Source of the DNA: Candidatus Rokuibacteriota bacterium
GTDB lineage: Bacteria > Methylomirabilota > Methylomirabilia > Rokubacteriales > CSP1-6
Assembly: GCA_003220225.1 (NCBI GenBank)
Contig: QHRU01000049.1
Location: 85,430-117,906 of the forward strand
Reading direction: 5' to 3'
Length of the DNA: 32,477 nt
Shown: positions 1-7,314 of the stretch, piece after piece
How the letters are laid out: each line of letters opens with the position of its first letter
How positions within the stretch are numbered: position 1 is the stretch's first letter
Notes under the pieces: model-generated
Database searches by the model: none
The model's input: the letters and a program-made list of their open reading frames with translations, nothing else
What the model was told of the DNA's origin: nothing
Program-made: the position numbers and the translations under genes

Positions 1-1
1 G

Positions 2-823
2 ACGCGTCTGGCCCTCAAGCTGGGCGAGATCGTCGTCACCGAGGCGGGCTTCGCGAGCGACCTCGGGGCCGAGAAGTTCCTCGACATCAAGTGCCGCACG
101 GCGGGGCTCGTGCCGTCGGTGGCCGTGATCGTGGCCACCGTGCGCGCGCTCAAGATGCACGCCGGGGTGGCGTTGACGGAGCTGCCGGGGGAGGACGTCG
201 GCGCCGTGCGGCGCGGCTGCGACAACCTCGCCAAGCATGTGGAGAACGTGCGGCTCTTCGGGCTGGCGCCGGTGGTCGCGCTCAATCACTTCACCGGCGA
301 CACCGACGCGGAGGTGGCGGCGGTCCTCGAGACGTGCCGCGGCTGGGGCGTGCCCGCGGAGATCTCGCGCGGCTGGGCCGAGGGCGGGGCGGGCACGACG
401 GATCTCGCGCAGATGGTCCTCGACACGATCAAGGGCGCCGACCGCACGGCGTTCCGCTTCCTCTATCCCGACGACCTGCCGCTCGAGCGGAAGATCGAGG
501 TCATCGCAACGCAGGTGTACGGCGCCGCCGAGGTTCGGCTGCAGCCCGCGGCGGCGCAGAAGCTCGCGCGCTGGCAGACGATGGGCCACGGGCGGCTGCC
601 GGTGTGCATGGCCAAGACCCAGAACTCGCTGTCCGACGACCCGAAGAAGACGGGCCGCCCGCGCGGCTTCACGCTCACCGTGCGCGACGCGCGGCTGTGC
701 GCCGGCGCCGGCTTCGTGGTCGCCTACGCGGGCGACGTCCTCACGATGCCGGGGCTGCCGAAGGTGCCCGGCGCCGAGGGCATGGACGTGGACGCCACGG
801 GCCACGTCACCGGGCTCTTCTGA
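2..823 (+). CDS. fhs: Formate-tetrahydrofolate ligase, C-terminal part (5' end outside window)
   Basis: The enzyme makes 10-formyl-tetrahydrofolate from formate, ATP and tetrahydrofolate in cytoplasmic one-carbon metabolism. The open frame enters from the left edge and supplies the last 273 residues of a protein normally about 550-560 long. The distal family blocks are clear: YPDDLPLERKIEVIATQVYG in the middle, and AGFVVAYAGDVLTMPGLPK near the end followed by the usual short tail ending in GLF. The N-terminal half with the glycine-rich ATP site lies upstream, so start and promoter cannot be judged. The stop is followed after 2 bases by the ATG of the TPR lipoprotein, so the two are probably cotranscribed. 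No frame damage was seen. Identity is near certain; the physiological direction cannot be told from this window. Confidence 0.96.
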   Translation, partial: TRLALKLGEIVVTEAGFASDLGAEKFLDIKCRTAGLVPSVAVIVATVRALKMHAGVALTELPGEDVGAVRRGCDNLAKHVENVRLFGLAPVVALNHFTGDTDAEVAAVLETCRGWGVPAEISRGWAEGGAGTTDLAQMVLDTIKGADRTAFRFLYPDDLPLERKIEVIATQVYGAAEVRLQPAAAQKLARWQTMGHGRLPVCMAKTQNSLSDDPKKTGRPRGFTLTVRDARLCAGAGFVVAYAGDVLTMPGLPKVPGAEGMDVDATGHVTGLF

Positions 824-825
824 GG

Positions 826-1575
826 ATGCGGCGCGCGAGCGGGATCGCGCAGACGGCACTGGTCGTCGCGTTCCTCGCCACGGCCGTGAGCGGTTGTGAG
901 CAGGGCGGCCCGGCGTCGACGTCGCCCGCCTCGACGGCAGCGACGAAGGCCGCGGGCTCGCTGAGGGCGCGCGCCGACGAGCTGAGCCAGCGCGGGCAGT
1001 ACGAGGAAGCGCTTGCCGCGTACCGGGAGGCGCTGCGGCAGGAGCCGAACGACCTCGCCCTCCGCTACGCCGTCGCCGTCACCCTCGCATCCCTGAACCG
1101 TCGCGCCGAGGCGACCGAGGCGTACCGGTGGGTGTTCTTCAACGGTCTGCCGGGATCGGAGCTCGTCGAGAAATCCGAGACGTGGCTGCGTGCCGCCGGC
1201 GCCCTGGCGACGACGACCGAGCCGGTCCCCGACAAGGCGATCGAGAAGACCGCGACCGACACGCGAATCCGCGGCCACATCACGTGGGCCAACGTCGATC
1301 CCGGACGGCCGGCGCCGCGCGTCCACCTGCGGCTCGAGGGCACCGACGCGAGCAACAAGGGGACGGTCTACAACACCGTGGCCAGCTTGAACGCCGACTA
1401 CGAGTTCGCCTCCGTGCCGCCGGGCTCCTACCGGCTCACCGCTCAATCGCCGCTGATCGCCGTACGCTTGTGGGAGCTGAACGTCACGGTCGAGGAAGGC
1501 ACCGCCACCGTCGTCGACCTCAGCGAGGCCTCGAGCGTCGCCCCGGGCACGTCCTTTGCCGTGAAACCTCGCTGA
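826..1575 (+). CDS. TPR lipoprotein with C-terminal carboxypeptidase-regulatory-like domain
   Basis: A 249-residue protein of unknown exact role. The N-terminus is a lipoprotein signal peptide (residues 1-23) with lipobox VSGC, so Cys24 is the likely lipidation site and the protein is membrane-anchored on the outer side. Residues about 48-110 look like one or two TPR units (RADELSQRGQYEEALAAYRE, then an alanine-rich helix pair). Residues about 150-225 look like a beta-sandwich of the carboxypeptidase-regulatory/CNA-B type (VHLRLEGTD, YEFASVPPGSYRLTA). It has the same two-part plan as the lipoprotein at 2797-3519 and is probably its paralogue. The ATG is 2 bases after the fhs stop, with GAGG lying too close to it to be a good ribosome site, so coupling to fhs is likely. 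It converges on the 1585-2763 gene. Confidence 0.8.
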   Translation: MRRASGIAQTALVVAFLATAVSGCEQGGPASTSPASTAATKAAGSLRARADELSQRGQYEEALAAYREALRQEPNDLALRYAVAVTLASLNRRAEATEAYRWVFFNGLPGSELVEKSETWLRAAGALATTTEPVPDKAIEKTATDTRIRGHITWANVDPGRPAPRVHLRLEGTDASNKGTVYNTVASLNADYEFASVPPGSYRLTAQSPLIAVRLWELNVTVEEGTATVVDLSEASSVAPGTSFAVKPR

Positions 1576-1584
1576 GCCGGACGC

Positions 1585-2763
1585 TCAGCGCGCGGCGTTG
1601 AGCTGCGCCAGCCGTGTCGAGGCGCACTCCCAGAGCAGCGGAATCGCCCCCGCGATCGCCCGTCCACGCGCCTGCGCGTTGTTCTGGCCCGCGCGCTCGG
1701 CGACGTAGGCGACGTTCTTGACGGGCGCGCAGAGGTCGAGGGCGGGGCTGCGCGAGACCGGCTCCCACGCCTGGGGCGTGTCCACCGCGCGGAGCCGCCA
1801 GGCGGCGACCGCGAGGAGGTGCAGGTCGAGGATCGCGCGCGCATCGCGTTTCACGTCGGGCGGCGCGTCGCTGTCCAGGTATCGACCGACGACCGTCTGT
1901 GCGACGCTCACGTGCGCTTCGTAGGAGGGCAACGAGGTCGTCGGTCCGCTTGTGGCCTGCACCCGGCGCAACACGCGAACCGCGTTGCCGAAGGTTCCGG
2001 CCATGTTCTGCGCCGCCGCCGCGCCGGGGTCGGGCGACGGGGTGGACGCCGCAGCGACCGGAGACTCGGGCTCGGGTGCGTTGCCGACGTAAAGGACGGC
2101 GCCGGTGCCGGCGAGGACGACGAGCGCGGCAAGGCCGAGCCACATCGTGCGGGACCTCGGTCGATCGGGCGCGGCGGCCTTCGTGAGGTCATCGCGCAAA
2201 CGCTCCTGCTCGCGCAGCGCCGCTCTCACGGTCTCGGCGACGTTGGCCGTTCGCGCCGGCCCGGCGGCGCGCTTCGCCGACGCCGGCTTCCTGGGCTCGA
2301 GCTCGGCGGCCGATGCGGCGACCGCCCGCCGGAGCACCTCCTCGAGCTCCGGGCTGGGAGCCTTCCGATCGCGTGTGTCCGTCGGCGGTGCCGCGGGCGT
2401 CGCGGGGGCTCGCCGCGCCGCGGGGGCTGGCGTCGCCGCCGCCGCGGCCTCCTCGGCCTCGAGCGCCTCGCGCATCGCGCGCTCGAGCTCGGGGCTCGGC
2501 GTCAGTCGCGGCGGATCGGGCTTGCGCGGCGCCGTCGGCGCTGCGACGACAGGCCGGGGTGGCGGCGCCGACGGCGGTACGCCGGCCAGGAAGGGCGCGT
2601 GCATCGCCTCGTCAGCGGTCACCCGGCGGTCCAGGAAGGCCCCGCACGCGCACGTCAGCGTCAGCAGATACCCTCCCGAGGGTTGCGGGGTGACGGCGGG
2701 CGCGACGCTCCCGCACGCGCGGTGCGTCTCGGCGAAGCGCATGACGTCGGAGAAGTCGACCAT
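1585..2763 (-). CDS. Single-pass membrane protein with N-terminal Cys cluster, function unknown
   Basis: A 392-residue protein with no family I can name. Residues 14-40 hold His14, Cys17, Cys38 and Cys40 in a zinc-ribbon-like spacing (HRACG, then TCACG). Residues 65-200 are Pro/Ala-rich and probably disordered, with two similar acidic segments, PSPELERAMREALEAEE (89-105) and PSPELEEVLRRAV (136-148), that could be docking motifs. Residues 207-226 form one hydrophobic segment. The C-terminal 165 residues are probably helical and extracytoplasmic, with two cysteines. It follows the pilin-associated lipoprotein on the same strand after 33 bases, so it may be the last gene of the minor-pilin locus, perhaps an anchoring or regulatory part. 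The ATG start has no strong ribosome site. The coding call rests on length, the clear transmembrane segment and context. Confidence 0.72.
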   Translation of the reverse strand: MVDFSDVMRFAETHRACGSVAPAVTPQPSGGYLLTLTCACGAFLDRRVTADEAMHAPFLAGVPPSAPPPRPVVAAPTAPRKPDPPRLTPSPELERAMREALEAEEAAAAATPAPAARRAPATPAAPPTDTRDRKAPSPELEEVLRRAVAASAAELEPRKPASAKRAAGPARTANVAETVRAALREQERLRDDLTKAAAPDRPRSRTMWLGLAALVVLAGTGAVLYVGNAPEPESPVAAASTPSPDPGAAAAQNMAGTFGNAVRVLRRVQATSGPTTSLPSYEAHVSVAQTVVGRYLDSDAPPDVKRDARAILDLHLLAVAAWRLRAVDTPQAWEPVSRSPALDLCAPVKNVAYVAERAGQNNAQARGRAIAGAIPLLWECASTRLAQLNAAR

Positions 2764-2796
2764 CCGCGGCGCCGCGCTCAGGGTGCCGGTGTGGGA

Positions 2797-3519
2797 TCAG
2801 CTCGACTTGGGGAAGTCGTCGCGCGTCTTGAGACTGTTGTCGGGGCCGAGCTCGATCAGGGCATCCTCGCCGGGCCGCAGCACGACCTTGAGACGCCATT
2901 TCGGGGTGCCCACGTTGTCGTCGGTCATCTTGTACGTGCCCGCCGGAATCCTCTCGAACTTGTAGTTGCCCTCGCGATCGCTCCGCACGTGGAAGCTCAT
3001 TCGCTTCGACGTGCCGTCCTCCTCGAGGGCATAGAGATGGATCTGAGCGCGCTTGAGCGGCTGCGTGCCCTGACCTTCGTCCCAGACGATGCGCCCGTGC
3101 ACGCCGCTGTCACCGACTCTCTCGTCCCTGACCGCCGTGTCGGCGACGGCAGCACCCGCGCGAGCCGCGCTGCGGCTGCGTGCGCCGGCCAACCAGTCGC
3201 GGGCCACGCGCGCCTCGTCGGACGTGACGGCTGCGTGAGCGACCACCCATTCGAACTCGGTCATCGCCTCGTCCCGTCGGTCCAGCCACGAGCTGGCGAT
3301 GGCCAGACGGTAGTGGAGGAGGAGATCGTCCGGGCTCTTCTGGATGGCGACTCGGTAAAGGGAGGCGGCGGTGCCCCAGTCCCGCTGCTCGAAGGCTCTG
3401 TGGCCCGCGGCGGCGTGATCGACCTCCGCCGTCGGCGGCGCTGACGGGGCGGACCGCTGCTGGCAGCCCGCCGCGGTCAGGGCGATGATGGCGAGCAGGG
3501 CGAGGCCGGCGAGTCTCAC
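2797..3519 (-). CDS. TPR lipoprotein of the pilin-like locus
   Basis: A 240-residue predicted lipoprotein. The GTG start at 3519 overlaps the stop of the upstream PilX-like gene as GTGA, so it is translationally coupled; a longer open frame upstream lies inside the pilin gene and is not used. The signal peptide is residues 1-18 with lipobox TAAGC (Cys19). Residues about 45-120 contain a TPR-like pair (RAFEQRDWGTAASLYRVAIQ). Residues about 135-215 resemble a carboxypeptidase-regulatory beta-sandwich (YKFERIPAGTYKMTDDNVG). The architecture matches the lipoprotein at 826-1575. Its position directly behind a PilX-like gene suggests a role in assembling or anchoring the pilin-like complex, as TPR lipoproteins such as PilF do, but there is no close resemblance to PilF. 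A decayed start of a second copy lies at 4717-4848. Confidence 0.83.
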   Translation of the reverse strand: MRLAGLALLAIIALTAAGCQQRSAPSAPPTAEVDHAAAGHRAFEQRDWGTAASLYRVAIQKSPDDLLLHYRLAIASSWLDRRDEAMTEFEWVVAHAAVTSDEARVARDWLAGARSRSAARAGAAVADTAVRDERVGDSGVHGRIVWDEGQGTQPLKRAQIHLYALEEDGTSKRMSFHVRSDREGNYKFERIPAGTYKMTDDNVGTPKWRLKVVLRPGEDALIELGPDNSLKTRDDFPKSS

Positions 3520-4709
3520 GTGCCGGAGACCTCCTTGTACGTTCCGGGCTTCACAAACCAGTTCTGCGGGATCGTCCCGCCGCCGGTGCGTACGGACGGG
3601 CAATTATACGTGATCGGCGCGTTGCCGATGTCATCGGTGTCGACGTTCGTCGAGGCCGCATCGACCCGATTCGTCGAGATCACCGCGCCCGTGATGCTGC
3701 CGGCGCCCGCCCCGCGCAGCGACACATCGTTCTGCGCGTAGATCAGTCCGTTCATCGTGATGTTGCCGCTGATATCGATAGTACCGGCGACGACGAGCCA
3801 GCCGTTCCAGCCCGAGCTCCAGTTGCCGCGGACATTGACGGTGATGAGGTCGCTGCTGGGCGAGCTGTTCGTCAGCACGTTACCGGACGGCGTATCGACG
3901 AAGACGATGCCGTTCGGCGGCGGCGACGTCCACTGCTGGCTCCCCTGGTAATACGTCCCGTTCTGTCTCGCGAGCGACTTCAGCATCGCGATGTCGCTGT
4001 CGCTGAACTGGAAGCTGCCGAAGCTGGAGTTCGGCTGGTTCGGAGCGACGTCCGATCCGCCCGCCGGCCCCGTGATGTTCGGCCGGCCGTTCGTGTTGAT
4101 CGGCCCCTGCGCGTAAGCGGCGGCCGTCGGCGTGACGCCGGCGCAGTACTGCGCGCCCTGCGCCGTCGAGGCGGTGATCGACGCCGAGCCGCCGACCTGG
4201 ATCTGGGTGCTCGTTCCCGGCGGCTGCTCGCCGCCCGCGCACACCGCGCACGGCGGGTCGAGGAACTTCACCTTCGTCACGGTCGTCTGGATCTTCTTGA
4301 TCGCGATCGGGTTGACGTTGTTGGGCACGTAGCCGACGGCGGTGATGTTCCGCTCGTTGGCCGCGCCGCCGTTGGTGACGGTGACGATGAAGCCACCGAC
4401 GCCCGCCGCCACGTACTGCGAGCCGTCGTACGGCACGGGCACCGGGTTGGGTAGCGGATCCGCCAGGGCGCCGGTGGCGGCGGGGTTGGCCTCACCTTTC
4501 GTCAGCGCCCACAGCGCGCGCTCGAGGCCCGACTCCGCGATGGCCCGCGCCTGCGCGTTCGCCATCTGGTTGCTGGCGATGAAGGGCTCGGTGGAGGTGA
4601 AGGCCAGGACGGCCACGGTCAGCGCGGTGATCAGCGCCATGATGATCAGCGTCATCGGCACCACGATGCCGGCGTCGGATCCGTGTCGGCGTGCGGGTGA
4701 GGCGTTCAT
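3516..4709 (-). CDS. PilX-like minor pilin / pilus assembly protein, copy 1
   Basis: A 397-residue protein whose N-terminus fits PilX-type minor pilins: a short basic leader, a glycine at 14, a transmembrane helix at about 15-37 and the family stretch NAQARAIAESGLERALWAL (residues 51-69). The rest is an exported domain ending in Gly/Asn-rich beta repeats (about 305-345). Four cysteines are shared by all three paralogues here: Cys154 and Cys157 (DPPCAVCAGGE), Cys189 and Cys370, suggesting disulfides. It is about twice the length of ordinary PilX. GAGGAACCT precedes the ATG, and the same sequence stands before copy 2. It lies downstream of the decayed remnant and overlaps the lipoprotein start by 4 bp. 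PilX proteins prime or cap type IV pili and pseudopili; whether this builds a pilus or a secretion pseudopilus cannot be told. Confidence 0.85.
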   Translation of the reverse strand: MNASPARRHGSDAGIVVPMTLIIMALITALTVAVLAFTSTEPFIASNQMANAQARAIAESGLERALWALTKGEANPAATGALADPLPNPVPVPYDGSQYVAAGVGGFIVTVTNGGAANERNITAVGYVPNNVNPIAIKKIQTTVTKVKFLDPPCAVCAGGEQPPGTSTQIQVGGSASITASTAQGAQYCAGVTPTAAAYAQGPINTNGRPNITGPAGGSDVAPNQPNSSFGSFQFSDSDIAMLKSLARQNGTYYQGSQQWTSPPPNGIVFVDTPSGNVLTNSSPSSDLITVNVRGNWSSGWNGWLVVAGTIDISGNITMNGLIYAQNDVSLRGAGAGSITGAVISTNRVDAASTNVDTDDIGNAPITYNCPSVRTGGGTIPQNWFVKPGTYKEVSGT

Positions 4710-4716
4710 AGGTTCC

Positions 4717-4848
4717 TCAGGCGACGACGAGGGGCAGCGTGTTGACGCCGCCGATCATCCTCGCGGCGACGGACGGCGCTGACCGCTGCTGGCGGCCAGC
4801 AGCGGTCAGAATGATGCCGAGGGAGCGCGACGGCCGCGCGAGTCTCAG
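4717..4848 (-). pseudogene. Fused remnant of a TPR-lipoprotein start and a PilW-like 3' end
   Basis: This 43-codon frame lies between PilX-like copies 2 and 1. Its first 28 codons match the signal peptide of the intact lipoprotein at 2797-3519: LTAAGRQQRSAPS here against LTAAGCQQRSAPS there. The lipobox Cys is now Arg, and the GTG start that overlapped the pilX stop has become CTG. The rest (IGGVNTLPL) matches IGGVNALVL inside the PilW-like protein, and then comes the same TGAGGAACCTATG junction that introduces the next pilX. The nucleotide match extends through both halves. The simplest history is a tandem duplication of pilW-pilX-lipoprotein followed by a deletion that joined the lipoprotein 5' end to the pilW 3' end. 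It is very unlikely to make a working lipoprotein. Confidence 0.82.
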
Positions 4849-6041
4849 GATGTCCCGGGGACCTCTTTGTACGTTCCGGGCTTCACGAACCAGCCCTGGG
4901 GGATGGTGCCGCCCCCGGTGCGCACGGACGGACAGTTGTAGGTGATCGGCGCGTTCCCGATGTCCTCCGTGTCGACGTTCGTCGAGTTCGTGTCCACGCG
5001 GTTCGTCGAGATCACCGCGCCCGTGATGTTGCCACCGCCCGTGCCGTGCAGGGTCACGTCGTTCTGCGCGTAGACGAGCCCGTTGAGCGCGGTGTTGCCG
5101 CTGATCTGGATCGAGCCCGCCACGACGAGCCAGCCGTTCCAGCCCGAGGGCCAGTTGCCGTGGACGTCCACGCCGATCATGTCGCTGTTCGGCGAGCTGT
5201 TCGTCAGCGGGTTGCCGGACGGCGTATCGACGAAAATGATGCCGTTCGGTGGCGGTGACGACCAGCTCTGGTTGCCCTGGTAATACGTCCCGTTCGCCTT
5301 CGCGAGCGACTTCAGGGTGACCATGTCGCTGTCGGTGAACAGGAACGGGGCGAAGTTGGCCGCCGGCTGGTTCGTGAGGATGTTCGAGCCGCCCGACGGC
5401 CCTGTGATGCTCGGGTTGCCGTTCGTGTTGACCGATCCCGCCGAATAGGTGGCCGCCATCGGCGTGACGCCGGGGCAGTATTGGGCGCCGTTCGCCGTCG
5501 AGGCGGTGATCGACGCCGAGCCGCCCACCCGGACGTTCGTCGGGTCGCCTGGCGGCGCCTCGCCGCCCGCGCACACCGCACACGGCGGATCCAGCCACTT
5601 TATCTTGGTCACCGTCGTCTGGATCTTCTTGATCGCCACCGGGTTGACGTTGTTCGGCACGTAGCCGACGGCGGTGATCGTGCGCTCGTTCACGACGCCG
5701 CCGGGACCGACCGTCACGATGAACCCGCCCACGCCCACGGCCACGTACTGCGAGCCGTCGTACGGCGCGGGCACCGGCGCCGGCAGCGGGTCCGCGAGTG
5801 AGCCGGCCGCGCCCGGGACCGCGTCACCCTTCGTCAGCGCCCAGATCGCGCGCTCGACGCCCGATTCCGCGATCGCCCGCGCCTGGGCGTTCATCATCTG
5901 GTTGCTGGCGATGGCGGGCTCGGTCGAGGTGAAGGCCAGGAAGGCGACCGTCAGCGCCGTGATCAAGCACATGATGATGAGCGTCATCGGCAGCACGATG
6001 CCATCCTCTGATCCGCGTCGGTGTACGAGTGAGGCGTTCAT
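4845..6041 (-). CDS. PilX-like minor pilin / pilus assembly protein, copy 2
   Basis: A 398-residue paralogue of the proteins at 3516-4709 and 7315-8514, collinear along its whole length. It has the basic leader, the transmembrane helix at about 15-37, NAQARAIAESGVERAIWAL, the DPPCAVCAGGE cysteine pair, the later single cysteines (QYCPG and YNCPS) and the C-terminal beta-repeat region ending VKPGTYKEVPGTS. Its ATG overlaps the stop of the PilW-like gene as ATGA, and GAGGAACCT serves as ribosome site, so it is coupled to pilW. Its own stop overlaps the former start of the lipoprotein remnant (now CTGA), mirroring the live pilX1-lipoprotein junction. It is probably a membrane-extracted minor pilin or pseudopilin. 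The divergence from copy 1 is spread over the whole protein, so the duplication is not very recent. Confidence 0.85.
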   Translation of the reverse strand: MNASLVHRRGSEDGIVLPMTLIIMCLITALTVAFLAFTSTEPAIASNQMMNAQARAIAESGVERAIWALTKGDAVPGAAGSLADPLPAPVPAPYDGSQYVAVGVGGFIVTVGPGGVVNERTITAVGYVPNNVNPVAIKKIQTTVTKIKWLDPPCAVCAGGEAPPGDPTNVRVGGSASITASTANGAQYCPGVTPMAATYSAGSVNTNGNPSITGPSGGSNILTNQPAANFAPFLFTDSDMVTLKSLAKANGTYYQGNQSWSSPPPNGIIFVDTPSGNPLTNSSPNSDMIGVDVHGNWPSGWNGWLVVAGSIQISGNTALNGLVYAQNDVTLHGTGGGNITGAVISTNRVDTNSTNVDTEDIGNAPITYNCPSVRTGGGTIPQGWFVKPGTYKEVPGTS

Positions 6042-6595
6042 AGGTTCCTCAGGCGAACGCGGTCCTCGAAGACCGCCCGCTGGTTCGCCAGATTGTACCC
6101 GCCCAGGCCCGTGGCCTGGGGTTGAGTGGTGACCTGGATGTCCACCACCCGCGCGTTGGCCGCCGTCGTCGTCAGGACGTTGGTGTTGTCGTAGTAGGTC
6201 AGGACGAGCGCGTTGACGCCGCCGATCAGCGTCTCGGGCTGCGCCGCCGCCGGCACGGGGTTGGTCTGGTTGCGCTGCAGGTTCGTGCCGGCGAGGGAGT
6301 ACTGGACCGTGACCGTCGCGCCCGTGTCGTCGATGTACTGGAAGGTCACGCTCGTCGCGCTACACGCCGTCACGACTGAGCCCGAGCGCAGGTCGTGCGC
6401 CATGCGGTCGACCGCCGTCCGCGCGTTTTGCTGCACCTCGACCCGTCCGGAGCCGTACTGGTAGGCGTTCTGGCCCCCCTGCAGCGCCACGAACGTGCCC
6501 GCCAAGACGACCCCGACCACCGCGCAGGCGATCAGAAGCTCGGTGAGGGTGAATCCGCTCTGATTCCTGAGGGTCGTCAGCCTGGTGGTCTTCAT
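6038..6595 (-). CDS. PilW-like type IV prepilin
   Basis: A 185-residue prepilin-like protein. The N-terminus gives a prepilin peptidase site, QSG|FTLTELL (cleavage after Gly14, Glu at +5), followed by a hydrophobic helix to about residue 35. The segment GRVEVQQNARTAVDRMAHDL is typical of PilW/PulJ-like minor pilins, followed by a beta-rich globular domain. The start at 6595 places the cleavage site normally; a much longer frame runs upstream through the neighbouring genes and is not real. It begins 5 bases after the PilV-like stop, and its own stop overlaps the next PilX-like ATG. The order V-W-X matches minor pilin operons of type IV pili. An internal piece of a second copy survives in the 4717-4848 remnant. 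Confidence 0.88.
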   Translation of the reverse strand: MKTTRLTTLRNQSGFTLTELLIACAVVGVVLAGTFVALQGGQNAYQYGSGRVEVQQNARTAVDRMAHDLRSGSVVTACSATSVTFQYIDDTGATVTVQYSLAGTNLQRNQTNPVPAAAQPETLIGGVNALVLTYYDNTNVLTTTAANARVVDIQVTTQPQATGLGGYNLANQRAVFEDRVRLRNL

Positions 6596-6600
6596 GGTGT

Positions 6601-7146
6601 TCACCGTTGGGCGAGGATCATGCTGACGGTCACGGTCTTGGCGGCTGCCGCCGTCGTCGTCGACGTCAACGGCTGGAAGGTCACGGCCACCGTGACCACG
6701 CGCATGCCGGAATCGGTGATGCCCGCGCACGCCGTGACCCCGCAGTCGGTGATGCGCGTGGTGCGCGAATAGCCGTTGAAGCCGGTGATGGCGGTCGAGC
6801 TCTGGTCCGCGAACCACGTCAGCGCACCGCCCGAAGCCACGTTCACCGCGCCGAGCGTGCACGACTTGCCGGCGGGGACGGTCGGTGCGGAGGTGGGGTT
6901 GGCCGAGACGCCGAGGCAGTCGTTGTCGGGAGTCGAGGTCCACGGGATGTTCTTCGCCTCTTCCATCTTCTGGTTGGCGAGGAACGTCGCGGTGGACGTC
7001 TGGTTGCCGCCCTGGACCGCGGACGTCGAGTACGGGATCACCGAGAGCAGCGCGACGAAGGCGATCGTGATGATGACCGCGGCCAGCAGCACTTCGGCGA
7101 GCGTGAACCCTGCTTCGGACCGGCGGACCCTTCCCTTTGGAGACAT
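6601..7146 (-). CDS. PilV-like type IV prepilin
   Basis: A 181-residue prepilin-like protein with cleavage site EAG|FTLAEVL (after Gly13, Glu at +5) and a hydrophobic helix to about residue 35. The following QKMEEAKNIPW is typical of PilV/PulI-type minor pilins, where a methionine-rich helix end leads into the globular domain. Four cysteines in the C-terminal half could form disulfides. I chose the ATG at 7146, which gives a 13-residue leader and sits 7 bases after a good -10 box (TACGAT). An in-frame ATG at 7164 would be upstream of the transcript start if that promoter is real. It lies downstream of PilX-like copy 3 with a 168-base gap and is followed by pilW after 5 bases. Confidence 0.87.
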   Translation of the reverse strand: MSPKGRVRRSEAGFTLAEVLLAAVIITIAFVALLSVIPYSTSAVQGGNQTSTATFLANQKMEEAKNIPWTSTPDNDCLGVSANPTSAPTVPAGKSCTLGAVNVASGGALTWFADQSSTAITGFNGYSRTTRITDCGVTACAGITDSGMRVVTVAVTFQPLTSTTTAAAAKTVTVSMILAQR

Positions 7147-7153
7147 GTGTGGA

Positions 7154-7183
7154 ATCGTATGCAACGCCGGTGCCCTGCCGCAA
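7154..7183 (-). promoter_or_regulatory. Putative promoter of the PilV-like gene
   Basis: Reading on the minus strand, TTGCGG (7183-7178) is followed after 18 bases by TACGAT (7159-7154) and then, 7 bases later, the ATG at 7146. This gives the V-W-X2-X1 block its own start besides readthrough from the pilX3 promoter. The transcript would have almost no leader. It is a consensus match by eye only. Confidence 0.45.
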
Positions 7184-7314
7184 GACGCTTTCAGATACGT
7201 GGAACTTCGGCTCGTTACGGCTGGTGGAGCGGACGGCGGTGGTCAATTCTAGACCAGTCCGAGTGACAAGAAACGCGCCGTGAGGCCGAGTTGTCCCGAA
7301 GGGTTGTCCAGACG

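Noticed and set aside
1819-3444. Long plus-strand frame of 541 codons opposite the 1585-2763 and 2797-3519 genes
   Set aside because: The translation is Arg/Gly-rich with no recognisable domain and covers two minus-strand genes with clear signal or membrane segments.
7147-7314. Sigma-54 type promoter upstream of PilV
   Set aside because: No GG-N10-GC element with the right flanks was found; a sigma-70-like TTGCGG/TACGAT fits better.
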